Source of the DNA: an uncultured Bacteroidia bacterium
GTDB taxonomy: Bacteria; Bacteroidota; Bacteroidia; Bacteroidales; UBA932
DNA length: 53,911 nt
Direction: 5' to 3'
Assembly (NCBI GenBank): GCA_902784965.1
Contig: CACZWU010000011.1
Location: forward strand, 1 to 53,911
The notes under the pieces are model-generated. The model was not told the DNA's origin. It was given only the letters and a program-made list of their open reading frames with translations, and ran no database searches. Positions 26,349 through 36,711 of this stretch are shown here, piece by piece (the stretch's first letter is position 1; each line of letters starts with the position of its first letter). Made by a program: the position numbers and the translations under genes.

Positions 26349-26431
26349 CCGTCCTCACTGGAGTCTTGATTTGAGGATGGAAGGCCGTTTTTGGAGCTGC
26401 TGTCCTCACCAGGGGTGTCATTTGAGGATGG
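26349..26431. repeat. REP doublet 3 (83 bp), inverted relative to doublets 1 and 2
   Basis: Units 26349-26380 and 26400-26431 with a 19-base spacer read as the reverse complement of the other doublets. It lies between the deoxynucleoside kinase and rfbC gene ends, a convergent intergenic space. Confidence 0.9.
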
Positions 26432-26463
26432 ACGCTTGCGCTTTTACGGCGCGGGAAGAGATA

Positions 26464-26484
26464 CCAGAGCGCCCGGCGCAAGCC
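26464..26484 (-). repeat. Short repeat GCTTGCGC..GGCGCTCTGG, copy 2
   Basis: It is an exact inverted copy of 21752-21772 and begins within the rfbC stop codon. GCTTGCGC at 26433-26440 and GCGCAAGC at 26476-26483 could also close a hairpin. Confidence 0.8.
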
Positions 26485-27017
26485 TATTCGAAGAACGGCG
26501 CCTTGCTGTCTTTTTCGGAGAGGATGACCTCGTCGGGGGAGATGCCCCAGTCGATATGGAAAAACGGATCGTTCCAGCGATACGATCCTTCGGCTTCGGG
26601 AGCGTAATAATTGTCGCACTTATACTGGAAGATTGTGTCGTCCTCCAACACCAGGAAACCGTGCGCAAAGCCGCGCGGAATGAAGAACTGACGCTTGTTG
26701 TCCCCGCTCAGCACCACGCTTACGTACTTGCCCAGCGTCGGCGAGCCGGGACGGATGTCCACCGCCACGTCGAGCACGCAGCCCCGCACGACGCGCAGCA
26801 GCTTGGCCTGCGCCTGGTCGCCTTTCTGGAAATGAAGGCCGCGCAGCACGCCTTTCTTCGCAGAAAGCGATTCGTTGTCCTGCACGAAATGCACCGGCCC
26901 GACCTGCTCCAGCAATTCCCGCTCCACAAACGATTCGAAGAAATAGCCGCGGTGGTCGCCGAAAACGCGGGGCTCAATGATCAGGGGGCCTTCAATGTCA
27001 GTTTTTAGGTAATTCAT
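26484..27017 (-). CDS. rfbC: dTDP-4-dehydrorhamnose 3,5-epimerase
   Basis: The frame is open much further upstream, but the ATG at 27017 gives 177 residues, the normal size, and begins the family motif. The cupin fold is clear: EPRVFGDHRGYFFESF, the catalytic-His block GVLRGLHFQK, DVRPGSPTLGK and the C-terminal IPRGFAHGF. The enzyme epimerises C3 and C5 of the keto sugar in dTDP-L-rhamnose synthesis. Its pathway neighbour rfbD is 3.4 kb away on the same strand; rfbA and rfbB are not in the window. Confidence 0.95.
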   Translation of the reverse strand: MNYLKTDIEGPLIIEPRVFGDHRGYFFESFVERELLEQVGPVHFVQDNESLSAKKGVLRGLHFQKGDQAQAKLLRVVRGCVLDVAVDIRPGSPTLGKYVSVVLSGDNKRQFFIPRGFAHGFLVLEDDTIFQYKCDNYYAPEAEGSYRWNDPFFHIDWGISPDEVILSEKDSKAPFFE

Positions 27018-27038
27018 CGGTTTCTGTTTTAAACTGTA

Positions 27039-27046
27039 CAAAGGTA
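27039..27046 (-). promoter_or_regulatory. -7 box TACCTTTG for rfbC
   Basis: A full match on the minus strand, 22 bases before the rfbC ATG. Confidence 0.5.
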
Positions 27047-27059
27047 CGTTTATTTTTCG

Positions 27060-27067
27060 TAAATTTG
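27060..27067 (+). promoter_or_regulatory. -7 box TAAATTTG for the multi-cofactor oxidoreductase
   Basis: It matches TAnnTTTG, 24 bases before the ATG at 27091, divergent from the rfbC promoter. Confidence 0.5.
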
Positions 27068-27090
27068 TAGGATTTGAAACCAAAACACCC

Positions 27091-30000
27091 ATGTATAAGA
27101 TCGAATCCCACCCGATATTGGAAATCCCCCAGGAGGATCTCCACGAGTTTCTCTTTGATGGACAGAAGGTCTGCGGACAGAAAGGCCAGACCATCGCCGC
27201 CGCCCTGCACCAGGCCGGCTTTCCCATCCACCACCACAGCCTGAAGGACCGCAAGCGCACCCTGGAGTGCGGCATCGGCAAATGCGGTGCCTGCGAAATG
27301 CTGGTCGACGGACACATCCGCCGTATCTGCATCACCAAGGTGGACGGCGTGCGCGAGGTGCGCCGTGTCGGCAAGGAAAGCTTCAACTCGGTCGACACCG
27401 CTTCCGGCAGGGATAATCCGGCCAAGAAAGTCTACCGCACGGCCGTGGCCATCATCGGCGCGGGTCCGGCCGGCCTGGCCGTCCGCGAAGAACTCAACAA
27501 GGCGGGCATCGACAATCTGGTCCTCGACAACAACGATTCCATCGGCGGACAGTTCCAGATGCAGACACACCAGTTCTTCTTTTTCGAGAAGGAGCAGAAA
27601 TTCGGCGGCATGCGCGGCTTCGACATCGCCCGGACACTGGCCGGCGATTCGCACGAAGGCATCCTGCTCAACTGCGTGGTGTGGGACATCCTGGAAGGCA
27701 GGCGGCTGGCTGTGAAGAACGTGTCTACCCAGGAAATCTTCTATGTGGATGCCGAACAGCTGGTCGTGGCGGCGGGCGCCCTGCCCTTCATGCCCGCCTT
27801 CAAGAACGACGACCTGCCCGGCGTCTATACAGCGGCCGTCGTGCAGCGGATGATGAACAAGGAGTTCACCCTCCTGGGCAAAAACATCCTGACCGTGGGG
27901 GCCGGCAACATCGGTTACCTCACCTCCTATCAGGCCATGCAGGCCGGCGCGCATGTGAAAGCCATCATCGAGGCCATGCCGCATGAGGGCGGCTTCCCCG
28001 TACAGGCCAACCGCCTCCGCCGCCTGGGTGTTCCCATCATGACCGGCTATACGCTGGTCGAGGCCATCCCCAACGAAGACTACAGCAGCGTGACGGGCGC
28101 CATCATCGCCCAGTGCGAGAACTTCAAGCCGATTCCGGGCACGGAAGTCCGCATCGACGGCATCGACTGCATCAACATCTGCACCGGCCTGCTGCCCGAC
28201 AGCCAGCTGCTGCGCAAGGGCGCCGAAGTGTTCGGTCGTGCCTGCCACGGCGTAGGCGACGCAGTCCGCATCGGTGAGGGAACCTCGGCCGTACTCCGGG
28301 GCCGCCAGTGCGCCTATGAGATCCAGATGGAACTCGGCCGCCGCATCGACTACAATGCCTATCTCGCCGTATCCAAGGAATATATCGACTCCCAGCAGCG
28401 GCCCACCCGCCTGCTCGACGAACCACGCAAACCCTCGCCCGATCGTCAGCGCAAAGGTGGCTTCGTGATCGCTGACTGCCTCTACGGCTTCGCCTGCAAC
28501 CCTTGCTCGTTCTCCTGCAAGCAGGGCGCCATCACCAAGAGTTCCACCTCCGTCACCCCGACCATCGACTACGACAAGTGCATCGGCTGCATGGAGTGCG
28601 TGTCGCACTGTCCGGGCCTGGCCATCTTCGGCTACCGGCCCGACCGCAAGCAGTTGTTCCTGCCCATTGAATTCGCTGTCGAAAAAGGCGCCGAAGTCTT
28701 CCTGGTCGACGACAACGGCCAGAAGGTGGGCGAAGGTGTCGTGGAGCGCATCCTTGTCAAACCCAACAAGACGAATATCGCCGTGGTGAAGGCCGAAAAG
28801 CTCTACGACACGACCTCCGAAGAAGCGCTGCTGGCCGCCCGCGGTTTCATCGTCAAGGAACAATATCCCGAACCGCTGGAACTCACGCCGGCTGAGGTGG
28901 ACGACGACTTCACCTACATCTGCCACTGCGAAGACGTGCGCCTGCGCGACCTGCTCGCCCTGCTGAAGGGCCGCACCAGCATCACTGCCCAGGAACTCAA
29001 GCATATCTCCCGCCTGGGCATGGGCCCGTGCCGCGGTTCCCGCTGCCTGCCGAGGGCAAAACAGGCACTCCGTCCCTATGGGATCGAGATTACCGGTGAA
29101 TTTACGCCCCGCGGCCCGATGTCCAACCTCGTGGAGATCGGTGGCGTTTGCAACGTCGACCGGAAGATGGAACTCATCACCAATCCGAAATGCACCGACG
29201 TGGAAATCCACCGCGTGGGCGCTTTTGTGGCCGGTGGCGGCATGGCGGGCACCGCTTTGTTCCGTTACCTGGCGGAAGCCGGCATGAAGCCGGTGCTGGT
29301 CAACAACGAGCATGGCAGTTCATGGCGCTGCATCGCTGGCGGCCGTCCCGCCTTCTCGCTGCCCGCACTGGCCGATATCGCCACCCACAACCTGGAGATT
29401 TTCCGCGAAGTGCAGGCACTGCGCAACATCGACCTCAAGATGACGCGCTATGTGAACTTCGTCCACGACGACGCCACCTACCGTTCACTCGATGCCTCGC
29501 GCGCCTGGTCAAACGCCTATATGATTGACAAGAAGGATTTTGCGAAAGAGATTTCGCCGTACATCAATCCTTCTCTCGACCTCTACAGCCATGCGCTGAT
29601 CTCACTGGACTGCTGGCAGGCCACTCCGGGCAAGACCATCGACACGGTGCGCCAGCTCGGTATCCAGGCCGGCGGGCAGGTGTTCGAAGACACGGAAGTT
29701 ATCAACGTCGAGAAAGTCGGAGCGCAGTACCGCATCACCGTCCGCAGCCGCGAGGGACGCTATGTCCGGTATGAAACCGAGGTGTTCGTCAATGCGATGG
29801 GTGCCGGCGCGGAAAAATTCGCCCGGCAGCTGGGCATCGAAACCGGGCTCTATCCTGTGCGGCACCAGGCCTTCATCACCAAGCGCCTGCCGCTCCTCGG
29901 AAAGGACGGCGACTCGCTCGACATGCTCATCGACCGCCGCCACTACAAAGGATTCTCTGCCGTCTACGGCCAGCAGCTGGCGGAGACCGGCCAGATCATC

Positions 30001-30339
30001 GGCTGCGCCTCCCCGGCGCAGGATGCGACCGACGCCGCCAAGAATCTGAAGGTCAACACGCAAGAGTTCCTGGAGATTGCTTCCGAGGTGTTCACGGAGT
30101 GGATTCCGCAGCTGAAAGGCATGAGCTTCCAGGCCACCTGGTGCGGCTACTACACGGAGCCGCGCTACATCATCGATCCGGCGCTGGGTCTCTTCGTGGG
30201 CATGCGCGGTCACGGCTTCATGCTGTCTCAGTACATCGCGAAACTCTACGTCGACGCCCTCCTCGGCCGTGAGGTCCCCGACTACTTCCGCGATCTCGCG
30301 CTCGGCGGCCCCGGCTTGTCAGAGCAGGCGTTCAAGTAA
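27091..30339 (+). CDS. Single-chain multi-cofactor amino-acid/amine oxidoreductase (sarcosine/proline/opine oxidase-like fusion)
   Basis: The 1082-residue protein joins what are usually separate subunits. Order: plant-type [2Fe-2S] domain with C60, C65, C68, C80; FAD/NAD disulfide-oxidoreductase domain starting IIGAGPAGLA (about 122); ferredoxin-like segment (about 464-509) including KCIGCMECVSHCPG; BFD-like [2Fe-2S] domain with CHCEDV and GPCRGSRC (about 611-653); and a DAO-type FAD oxidase (about 705-1075) starting VAGGGMAG. This is the domain set of HcnABC, opine oxidases and archaeal proline dehydrogenases. It probably oxidises a secondary amine or imino acid in the cytoplasm. pruA lies 1.5 kb away, making proline or hydroxyproline plausible, but this is inference. 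Confidence 0.85.
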   Translation: MYKIESHPILEIPQEDLHEFLFDGQKVCGQKGQTIAAALHQAGFPIHHHSLKDRKRTLECGIGKCGACEMLVDGHIRRICITKVDGVREVRRVGKESFNSVDTASGRDNPAKKVYRTAVAIIGAGPAGLAVREELNKAGIDNLVLDNNDSIGGQFQMQTHQFFFFEKEQKFGGMRGFDIARTLAGDSHEGILLNCVVWDILEGRRLAVKNVSTQEIFYVDAEQLVVAAGALPFMPAFKNDDLPGVYTAAVVQRMMNKEFTLLGKNILTVGAGNIGYLTSYQAMQAGAHVKAIIEAMPHEGGFPVQANRLRRLGVPIMTGYTLVEAIPNEDYSSVTGAIIAQCENFKPIPGTEVRIDGIDCINICTGLLPDSQLLRKGAEVFGRACHGVGDAVRIGEGTSAVLRGRQCAYEIQMELGRRIDYNAYLAVSKEYIDSQQRPTRLLDEPRKPSPDRQRKGGFVIADCLYGFACNPCSFSCKQGAITKSSTSVTPTIDYDKCIGCMECVSHCPGLAIFGYRPDRKQLFLPIEFAVEKGAEVFLVDDNGQKVGEGVVERILVKPNKTNIAVVKAEKLYDTTSEEALLAARGFIVKEQYPEPLELTPAEVDDDFTYICHCEDVRLRDLLALLKGRTSITAQELKHISRLGMGPCRGSRCLPRAKQALRPYGIEITGEFTPRGPMSNLVEIGGVCNVDRKMELITNPKCTDVEIHRVGAFVAGGGMAGTALFRYLAEAGMKPVLVNNEHGSSWRCIAGGRPAFSLPALADIATHNLEIFREVQALRNIDLKMTRYVNFVHDDATYRSLDASRAWSNAYMIDKKDFAKEISPYINPSLDLYSHALISLDCWQATPGKTIDTVRQLGIQAGGQVFEDTEVINVEKVGAQYRITVRSREGRYVRYETEVFVNAMGAGAEKFARQLGIETGLYPVRHQAFITKRLPLLGKDGDSLDMLIDRRHYKGFSAVYGQQLAETGQIIGCASPAQDATDAAKNLKVNTQEFLEIASEVFTEWIPQLKGMSFQATWCGYYTEPRYIIDPALGLFVGMRGHGFMLSQYIAKLYVDALLGREVPDYFRDLALGGPGLSEQAFK

Positions 30340-30364
30340 TACTGGGGCGCTGCCCCACACCCCG
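30340..30364. repeat. TACTGGGGC...CACACCCC intergenic motif, copy 1
   Basis: It matches 45484-45507 closely (TACTGGGGCxxxxCCCCAxACCCC). GGGGC and GCCCC form a small hairpin. Both copies lie just after genes. Confidence 0.55.
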
Positions 30365-30442
30365 CCGCTCCAGCCAGCTATTACACAAGGCCCTCCCGCT
30401 TGGCTTCCGCTAGCGCCTGATGGCGCCTCTTACTGAAGAGAT

Positions 30443-30462
30443 CAGAGCGCCAAGCGCAAGCT
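30443..30462 (-). repeat. Short repeat GCTTGCGC..GGCGCTCTG, copy 3
   Basis: It differs from copies 1 and 2 at two central bases and begins directly at the rfbD stop, mirroring the placement after rfbC. Confidence 0.65.
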
Positions 30463-31328
30463 TACAGCCGTTTCAGGCAGTCTTTCAGGGATTCCTGCCA
30501 TGGCCGAAGTTGGAGGCCGAAGTCGCGGACGATCTTGGCTTTGGACATCGTGGAATGGGCAGGGCGGACGGCCGGTGACGGGTATTCGGCCGTGGTGATG
30601 GGCTTCACGTGGCAGGGGAGGCCGGCTTCGCGCATGATGGTGGCGGCGAAGTCTGCCCAGGAGCAGACGCCGTCGTTGGTAAAGTGATAGATTTCGCCGT
30701 GGCGATGGCCGATTCGCGGAAGGAGGGCCAGGATGGTTTTGGCCAGGTCGCGGGCATAGGTCGGCGATCCGACCTGGTCGCAGACCACGCCCACTTCGGG
30801 CCGCTCGGCGCCAAGCCTGAGCATCGTTTTGACGAAATTGTTTCCGAAAGGAGAATAGAGCCAGGAGGTGCGGATGATCAGGCCGCGGCATCCGCTGTTG
30901 CGTACGGCGTCTTCGCCGTCGCGCTTGCTCCGGCCGTAGGCTGAGAGCGGATGGCGGCGGTCGGTCTCCCGGTAGCCGGAAGCCTTCCGTCCGTCGAACA
31001 CGTATTCGGTGGAAATGTGGACCAGAGCTGCGTCGTGGCGGAGAGCGGCGCGGGCCAGGACACCGGGCCCCGTGGCATTGATGAAGTGGCACAGGTCGGT
31101 CTCACTTTCAGCCGCATTCACATTGGTGTAGGCGGCGCAGTTGACAATGGCGCCGATGTTCTCTTCGGTCAGCATCCGGTCGACGGCGCGGCGGTCGCAG
31201 ATATCGAGCTTGCGCACCTGCCCGTCGGGGCGGATGTCGGTGAAAATGAAATCGGGCCGTCCTTCCGTCAGCAGCCGGAGTTCCGTGCCCAGTTGCCCGA
31301 AGGCGCCGGTAACCAATACTTTCTTCAT
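30462..31328 (-). CDS. rfbD: dTDP-4-dehydrorhamnose reductase
   Basis: The ATG at 31328 (MKKVLVTGAFGQLG) is preferred over the one seven codons upstream; it gives 288 residues. The short-chain dehydrogenase features are present: NAD(P)-binding GAFGQLG, STEYVFDG and the catalytic YGRSKRDGED (YxxxK). The enzyme reduces the 4-keto group in the last step of dTDP-L-rhamnose synthesis. It pairs functionally with rfbC, though the two genes are separated by the large oxidoreductase. A -7 box on the minus strand lies at 31347-31354. Confidence 0.94.
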   Translation of the reverse strand: MKKVLVTGAFGQLGTELRLLTEGRPDFIFTDIRPDGQVRKLDICDRRAVDRMLTEENIGAIVNCAAYTNVNAAESETDLCHFINATGPGVLARAALRHDAALVHISTEYVFDGRKASGYRETDRRHPLSAYGRSKRDGEDAVRNSGCRGLIIRTSWLYSPFGNNFVKTMLRLGAERPEVGVVCDQVGSPTYARDLAKTILALLPRIGHRHGEIYHFTNDGVCSWADFAATIMREAGLPCHVKPITTAEYPSPAVRPAHSTMSKAKIVRDFGLQLRPWQESLKDCLKRL

Positions 31329-31346
31329 CCCGCTTAAAAATTTGTG

Positions 31347-31354
31347 CAAAGTTA
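31347..31354 (-). promoter_or_regulatory. -7 box TAACTTTG for rfbD
   Basis: A TAnnTTTG match on the minus strand 19 bases before the ATG at 31328. Confidence 0.5.
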
Positions 31355-31367
31355 AGAATTATTAAAG

Positions 31368-31375
31368 TATCTTTG
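31368..31375 (+). promoter_or_regulatory. -7 box TATCTTTG for the DUF4290-ftsK unit
   Basis: A TAnnTTTG match 29 bases before the ATG at 31404; TTTG at 31341-31344 could serve as a -33 box with a long spacer of 23. Confidence 0.5.
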
Positions 31376-31403
31376 TAAGTTAAATTAAGGTAAAACCGCT
31401 ATT

Positions 31404-32042
31404 ATGGATTACAATACGCAGAGAGAGAAACTCATCCTGCCCGAGTACGGCCGGAACGTGCAGAAAATGATCGAGCAGGTGAAAGCCATCGAAGACAAGG
31501 AGAAACGCAGCGAACAGATGCGCGCCGTGGTGCAGGTGATGGGTATCCTGAACCCGCAGATCCGCGAACTGAACGACTATAAGCACAAACTCTGGGACCA
31601 CGCCCAGGTGATCGGCGGCTTCGACCTCGACATCGATGCCCCGTATCCGGCTCCCACGCCGCAGCAGTTCGAGGAGCGCCCCGATATCATCAAGCTTCCC
31701 AATACGCCCGTCAAGGCTGCCTGCTATGGCCGGAACATCGAGAATATGATCGCATTGATCGCCGAGCGGGAAGACGATGATCTCAAGAAAGAGATGATCC
31801 GCACCCTGGCCCTCTACATGCGTCAGCAATACCTCATCTGGAACAAGGACAATGTGGCGGAAGAGACCATCTTCGCCGACATCGAGCGCCTGTCCGACGG
31901 CAAGCTAAAGGTGCCTGAAGACATCCACCTGGGCGCCATCTCCCAGAATGCCAACTTCGCCCGGCCGGGTATCAGCGTGGGAACGCAGAACGGCGGAGGT
32001 TACAACAACAAGAAGAACCGCAACTGGAAACGGAAGAAATAA
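31404..32042 (+). CDS. DUF4290 domain protein
   Basis: The 212-residue cytoplasmic protein belongs to DUF4290, found almost only in Bacteroidota, with conserved NTQREKLILPEYGRNVQKMI at the N-terminus and EMIRTLALYMRQQYLIWN in the middle. It is helical, and its C-terminal 25 residues are a Gly/Asn/Lys-rich, basic tail (GGGYNNKKNRNWKRKK) that could bind nucleic acid. No function is known for the family. It ends two bases before ftsK and is probably co-transcribed with it, so a link to division or DNA handling is possible but unproven. Confidence 0.85.
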   Translation: MDYNTQREKLILPEYGRNVQKMIEQVKAIEDKEKRSEQMRAVVQVMGILNPQIRELNDYKHKLWDHAQVIGGFDLDIDAPYPAPTPQQFEERPDIIKLPNTPVKAACYGRNIENMIALIAEREDDDLKKEMIRTLALYMRQQYLIWNKDNVAEETIFADIERLSDGKLKVPEDIHLGAISQNANFARPGISVGTQNGGGYNNKKNRNWKRKK

Positions 32043-32044
32043 CG

Positions 32045-34525
<2,481 letters not shown>

Positions 34526-34537
34526 AATGATCGAGTG

Positions 34538-34963
34538 ATGAAACGCTTCTTTTTTCTCGTGGCCATCCTCCTCTGCACCGTTTCCGGCGCACAGGAACGC
34601 TTTTCCTGCCGTTTCAAGATGGTGGAGCGGGAAAGCGGCAAGACCATCGCGGAAGGGAAAGGTTACGTACAGGGCGATTGCTATCGCCTGGAAACCGAAT
34701 GGATGCAGGTATGGTGCAATGGAAAGGACCGTTGGATCTGGTCCTCGTCCAGCGAGGAACTGGTCATTGAGCCCAACGACGTGTCGTTCCTGAAAGATAT
34801 CGATGTGACCCGTCAGACAGGTGGAAAGGCTGTCATCGACTATGAAGGCTATACCATCACGCTGACCGACATCCAGGAGAAGGCTGAGCCCTGGTCGGGC
34901 ACCTTCTTCATCATCGATCCCGAATTGTTCGGCGACAATACGATTATAACAGACCTGCGTTGA
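34538..34963 (+). CDS. LolA-like outer-membrane lipoprotein carrier protein
   Basis: The ATG at 34538 (a GTG one codon earlier is open) gives 141 residues with a signal peptide (about 1-18). The mature part matches the half-barrel of LolA-type carriers, which ferry lipoproteins across the periplasm: MQVWCNGKDRWIWSSSSEEL and the Asp/Ser/Phe block NDVSFLKDIDV. It is shorter than E. coli LolA (about 200), as in several Bacteroidota homologues. It follows ftsK by 12 bases, an association seen widely (ftsK-lolA). Its end overlaps the NUDIX gene end by 20 bases. Confidence 0.8.
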   Translation: MKRFFFLVAILLCTVSGAQERFSCRFKMVERESGKTIAEGKGYVQGDCYRLETEWMQVWCNGKDRWIWSSSSEELVIEPNDVSFLKDIDVTRQTGGKAVIDYEGYTITLTDIQEKAEPWSGTFFIIDPELFGDNTIITDLR

Positions 34964-35420
34964 CGAAGACCTCGACGATCGAGGGATAAGTGCCTTCCAG
35001 ATATTCCGGGAGGCGCTCTTTTTCTACCCATTCGGCCCGGGAGATGTCTTCTTCCAGCTGGGGAAGGAGAGGCTCCTCACGGTCGTCGCTCATCGCATAC
35101 CAGTAGGTGTGCTTGAGAATCTTCTGGCCGAAGAGCTGGTAGGTGTGGTGGGTGATGCAGATGAGGCGGCCGAGCTGGAGTTCGTGCAGGCCTGTTTCCT
35201 CTTCGACCTCGCGCAGGGCGCAGGTCTCGATGGTCTCGCCGGGTTCCTGCTTGCCCTTGGGCAGATCCCACAGTTCGTGGCGGTAGATGAGCAGATACTG
35301 CCCCTCCCGGTTGCGGACCAGGCCGCCGCCGGCAGTGATTTCCGTGAAATGGGAACAGAATTCCGGGAAGGATGCGTCGTCGACGACGATGCGTTCACGC
35401 TCAAAATAGACGTTCTGCAT
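34944..35420 (-). CDS. NUDIX hydrolase
   Basis: The 158-residue protein has an intact NUDIX box, GKQEPGETIETCALREVEEE followed by TGL (GX5EX7REUXEEXGU), which binds metal and cleaves nucleoside diphosphates linked to another moiety. The N-terminal 40 residues form a small extra domain. Substrate is not predictable from sequence. It is transcribed from a -7 box on the minus strand at 35454-35461, in a region that also carries the divergent promoter of the rRNA methyltransferase. Confidence 0.9.
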   Translation of the reverse strand: MQNVYFERERIVVDDASFPEFCSHFTEITAGGGLVRNREGQYLLIYRHELWDLPKGKQEPGETIETCALREVEEETGLHELQLGRLICITHHTYQLFGQKILKHTYWYAMSDDREEPLLPQLEEDISRAEWVEKERLPEYLEGTYPSIVEVFVNAGLL

Positions 35421-35427
35421 TTTTTGC

Positions 35428-35435
35428 TACCTTTG
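35428..35435 (+). promoter_or_regulatory. -7 box TACCTTTG for the RsmF-like gene
   Basis: A full TAnnTTTG match. A start near 35441 leaves a 20-base leader to the GTG at 35462 and excludes the upstream part of the open frame. Confidence 0.5.
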
Positions 35436-35453
35436 TATGGATAAAAGCAACTG

Positions 35454-35461
35454 CAAAAGTA
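35454..35461 (-). promoter_or_regulatory. -7 box TACTTTTG for the NUDIX gene
   Basis: A TAnnTTTG match on the minus strand, 34 bases before the NUDIX ATG; it overlaps the leader of the divergent methyltransferase gene. Confidence 0.4.
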
Positions 35462-36325
35462 GTGTTTCCTGCGGAATTTATCAACGAAATGCGCGATTCT
35501 CTCGGCCCGGAACGGGCGGAGCGGGTGCTTTCGGCTTTGGCCGGAGAGCCCGCGGTGTCGGTGCGCGTGAATCCGCGCAAACTGACGCTGGTAGCGTTGC
35601 GCGCGCATTTCGGCACCCTGGCCGGTGATGTGGTGCTTTGGGCTTCTGATGAAGCTTTCTACCTGAATGACAGGCCTTCATTTACGCTCGATCCACTGTT
35701 TCACGCGGGTGCCTACTATGTGCAGGAAGCTTCGTCGATGTATGTCGGGCAGTTGTTCGAGCGGGCGAAGGCGACGCTGGGAAAGGAGGCCTTGCGTGTC
35801 CTCGACCTGTGTGCGGCGCCGGGCGGCAAGACGACGCAGCTGCTGTCGCATCTGGACGATGCTTCTCTGCTGGTGGCCAACGAGGTGGTTCCTTCGCGCG
35901 CCACGATTCTGGCAGAAAACGTGGCCCGCTGGGGCTGTTCCAATGTGGCGGTTACGTCGTCCGACCCGGCGGCTTTTGCCTCGTTCCGCGGCTTCTTCGA
36001 CATCGCCGTGGTCGATGCACCCTGTTCGGGCGAGGGTATGTTCCGCAAGGATGAACGGGCCGTGGCAGAATGGTCGCCCGACACGGTGCGGCTTTGCGCG
36101 GCCCGGCAGCGCCGGATCCTGGCGGACTTCTGGCCGTCGCTCGCTCCCGGCGGATTCCTGATTTATTCGACTTGTACCTTCAACCGCTTCGAGGACGAGG
36201 AGAATGTGGACTGGATTGTCCGGGAACTGGGTGCGGCGTGTAGAGAGATGCGGCATTTCTATCCCGGGGAAGACCGGGGAGAAGGTTTTTTCGCAGCCTT
36301 GCTGCAAAAGGAGGACGGCCGATGA
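35462..36325 (+). CDS. rRNA cytosine-C5 methyltransferase, catalytic part (RsmF-like)
   Basis: GTG at 35462 (reading MFPAEFINEMRDSLG) is chosen because homologues begin in this way and the promoter lies at 35428; ATG at 35489 is the alternative. The 287 residues hold the RsmB/NOL1/NOP2 methyltransferase fold: LDLCAAPGGKTTQL (SAM loop), VDAPCSGEGMFRKD (catalytic motif IV Cys) and YSTCTFNRFEDEENV (motif VI Cys). It methylates cytosine in 16S rRNA. RsmF normally continues into a C-terminal RNA-binding region; here a stop intervenes and that region is encoded by the next, overlapping ORF. Confidence 0.88.
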   Translation: MFPAEFINEMRDSLGPERAERVLSALAGEPAVSVRVNPRKLTLVALRAHFGTLAGDVVLWASDEAFYLNDRPSFTLDPLFHAGAYYVQEASSMYVGQLFERAKATLGKEALRVLDLCAAPGGKTTQLLSHLDDASLLVANEVVPSRATILAENVARWGCSNVAVTSSDPAAFASFRGFFDIAVVDAPCSGEGMFRKDERAVAEWSPDTVRLCAARQRRILADFWPSLAPGGFLIYSTCTFNRFEDEENVDWIVRELGAACREMRHFYPGEDRGEGFFAALLQKEDGR

Positions 36326-36705
36326 AACTGCTCGAACGCAAGGAGATGGTCAAGCAACTGAGCGGTCCGCTGGCGGCGGCGTTGCCGCAGCTGGAGAAGA
36401 CGCTGCGCGTCATCGCCTCCGGGACGGCCGTTGCGATGCGCAAGGGCCGCGACCTGGTTCCCGAGGCCGATTTTGCGCTGGCTATCGAGCGGGTGCCGCT
36501 GGAAGGTCTGCACTATGAAATCTTGGAAGTCTCGCGGGAAGATGCCCTGAAGTTTCTCTCGAAGGAGCCGCTCGTCCTGCCGGACGCGCCCCGCGGCTAT
36601 CTGCTGCTGACCTATCAAGGCCTTGGCCTGGGCTTCGTAAAGAACCTCGGTAATCGCACGAACTCTCTGTTGCCATCTTCGCGTCGCATCAAGATGAAGG
36701 CATAA
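36322..36705 (+). CDS. C-terminal RNA-binding part of the RsmF-like methyltransferase, separate ORF
   Basis: The 127 residues match the C-terminal PUA-like region of RsmF-type methyltransferases: IASGTAVAMRKGRDLVPEAD, then EALKFL-type helix (DALKFLSKEPLVL) and the ending GYLLLTYQGLGLGFVKNLGN with RTNSLLPSSRR. The ATG overlaps the upstream stop (ATGA) and has a strong ribosome site (AAGGAGG, 7 bases upstream). The gene is thus either a natural fission kept together by translational coupling or a frameshifted single gene. No stand-alone function is expected. Confidence 0.8.
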   Translation: MKLLERKEMVKQLSGPLAAALPQLEKTLRVIASGTAVAMRKGRDLVPEADFALAIERVPLEGLHYEILEVSREDALKFLSKEPLVLPDAPRGYLLLTYQGLGLGFVKNLGNRTNSLLPSSRRIKMKA

Positions 36706-36711
36706 ATTTTC

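Noticed and set aside
21819-26431. CRISPR array from the repeated 32-base units
   Set aside because: There are only paired units with a fixed, conserved 19-base spacer, at three distant sites and in both orientations; this is REP doublet structure, and no cas genes are present.
26998-29313. 771-codon minus-strand open frame across the large oxidoreductase
   Set aside because: It has no recognisable domain, overlaps a gene with five clear cofactor domains, and has typical antisense composition.
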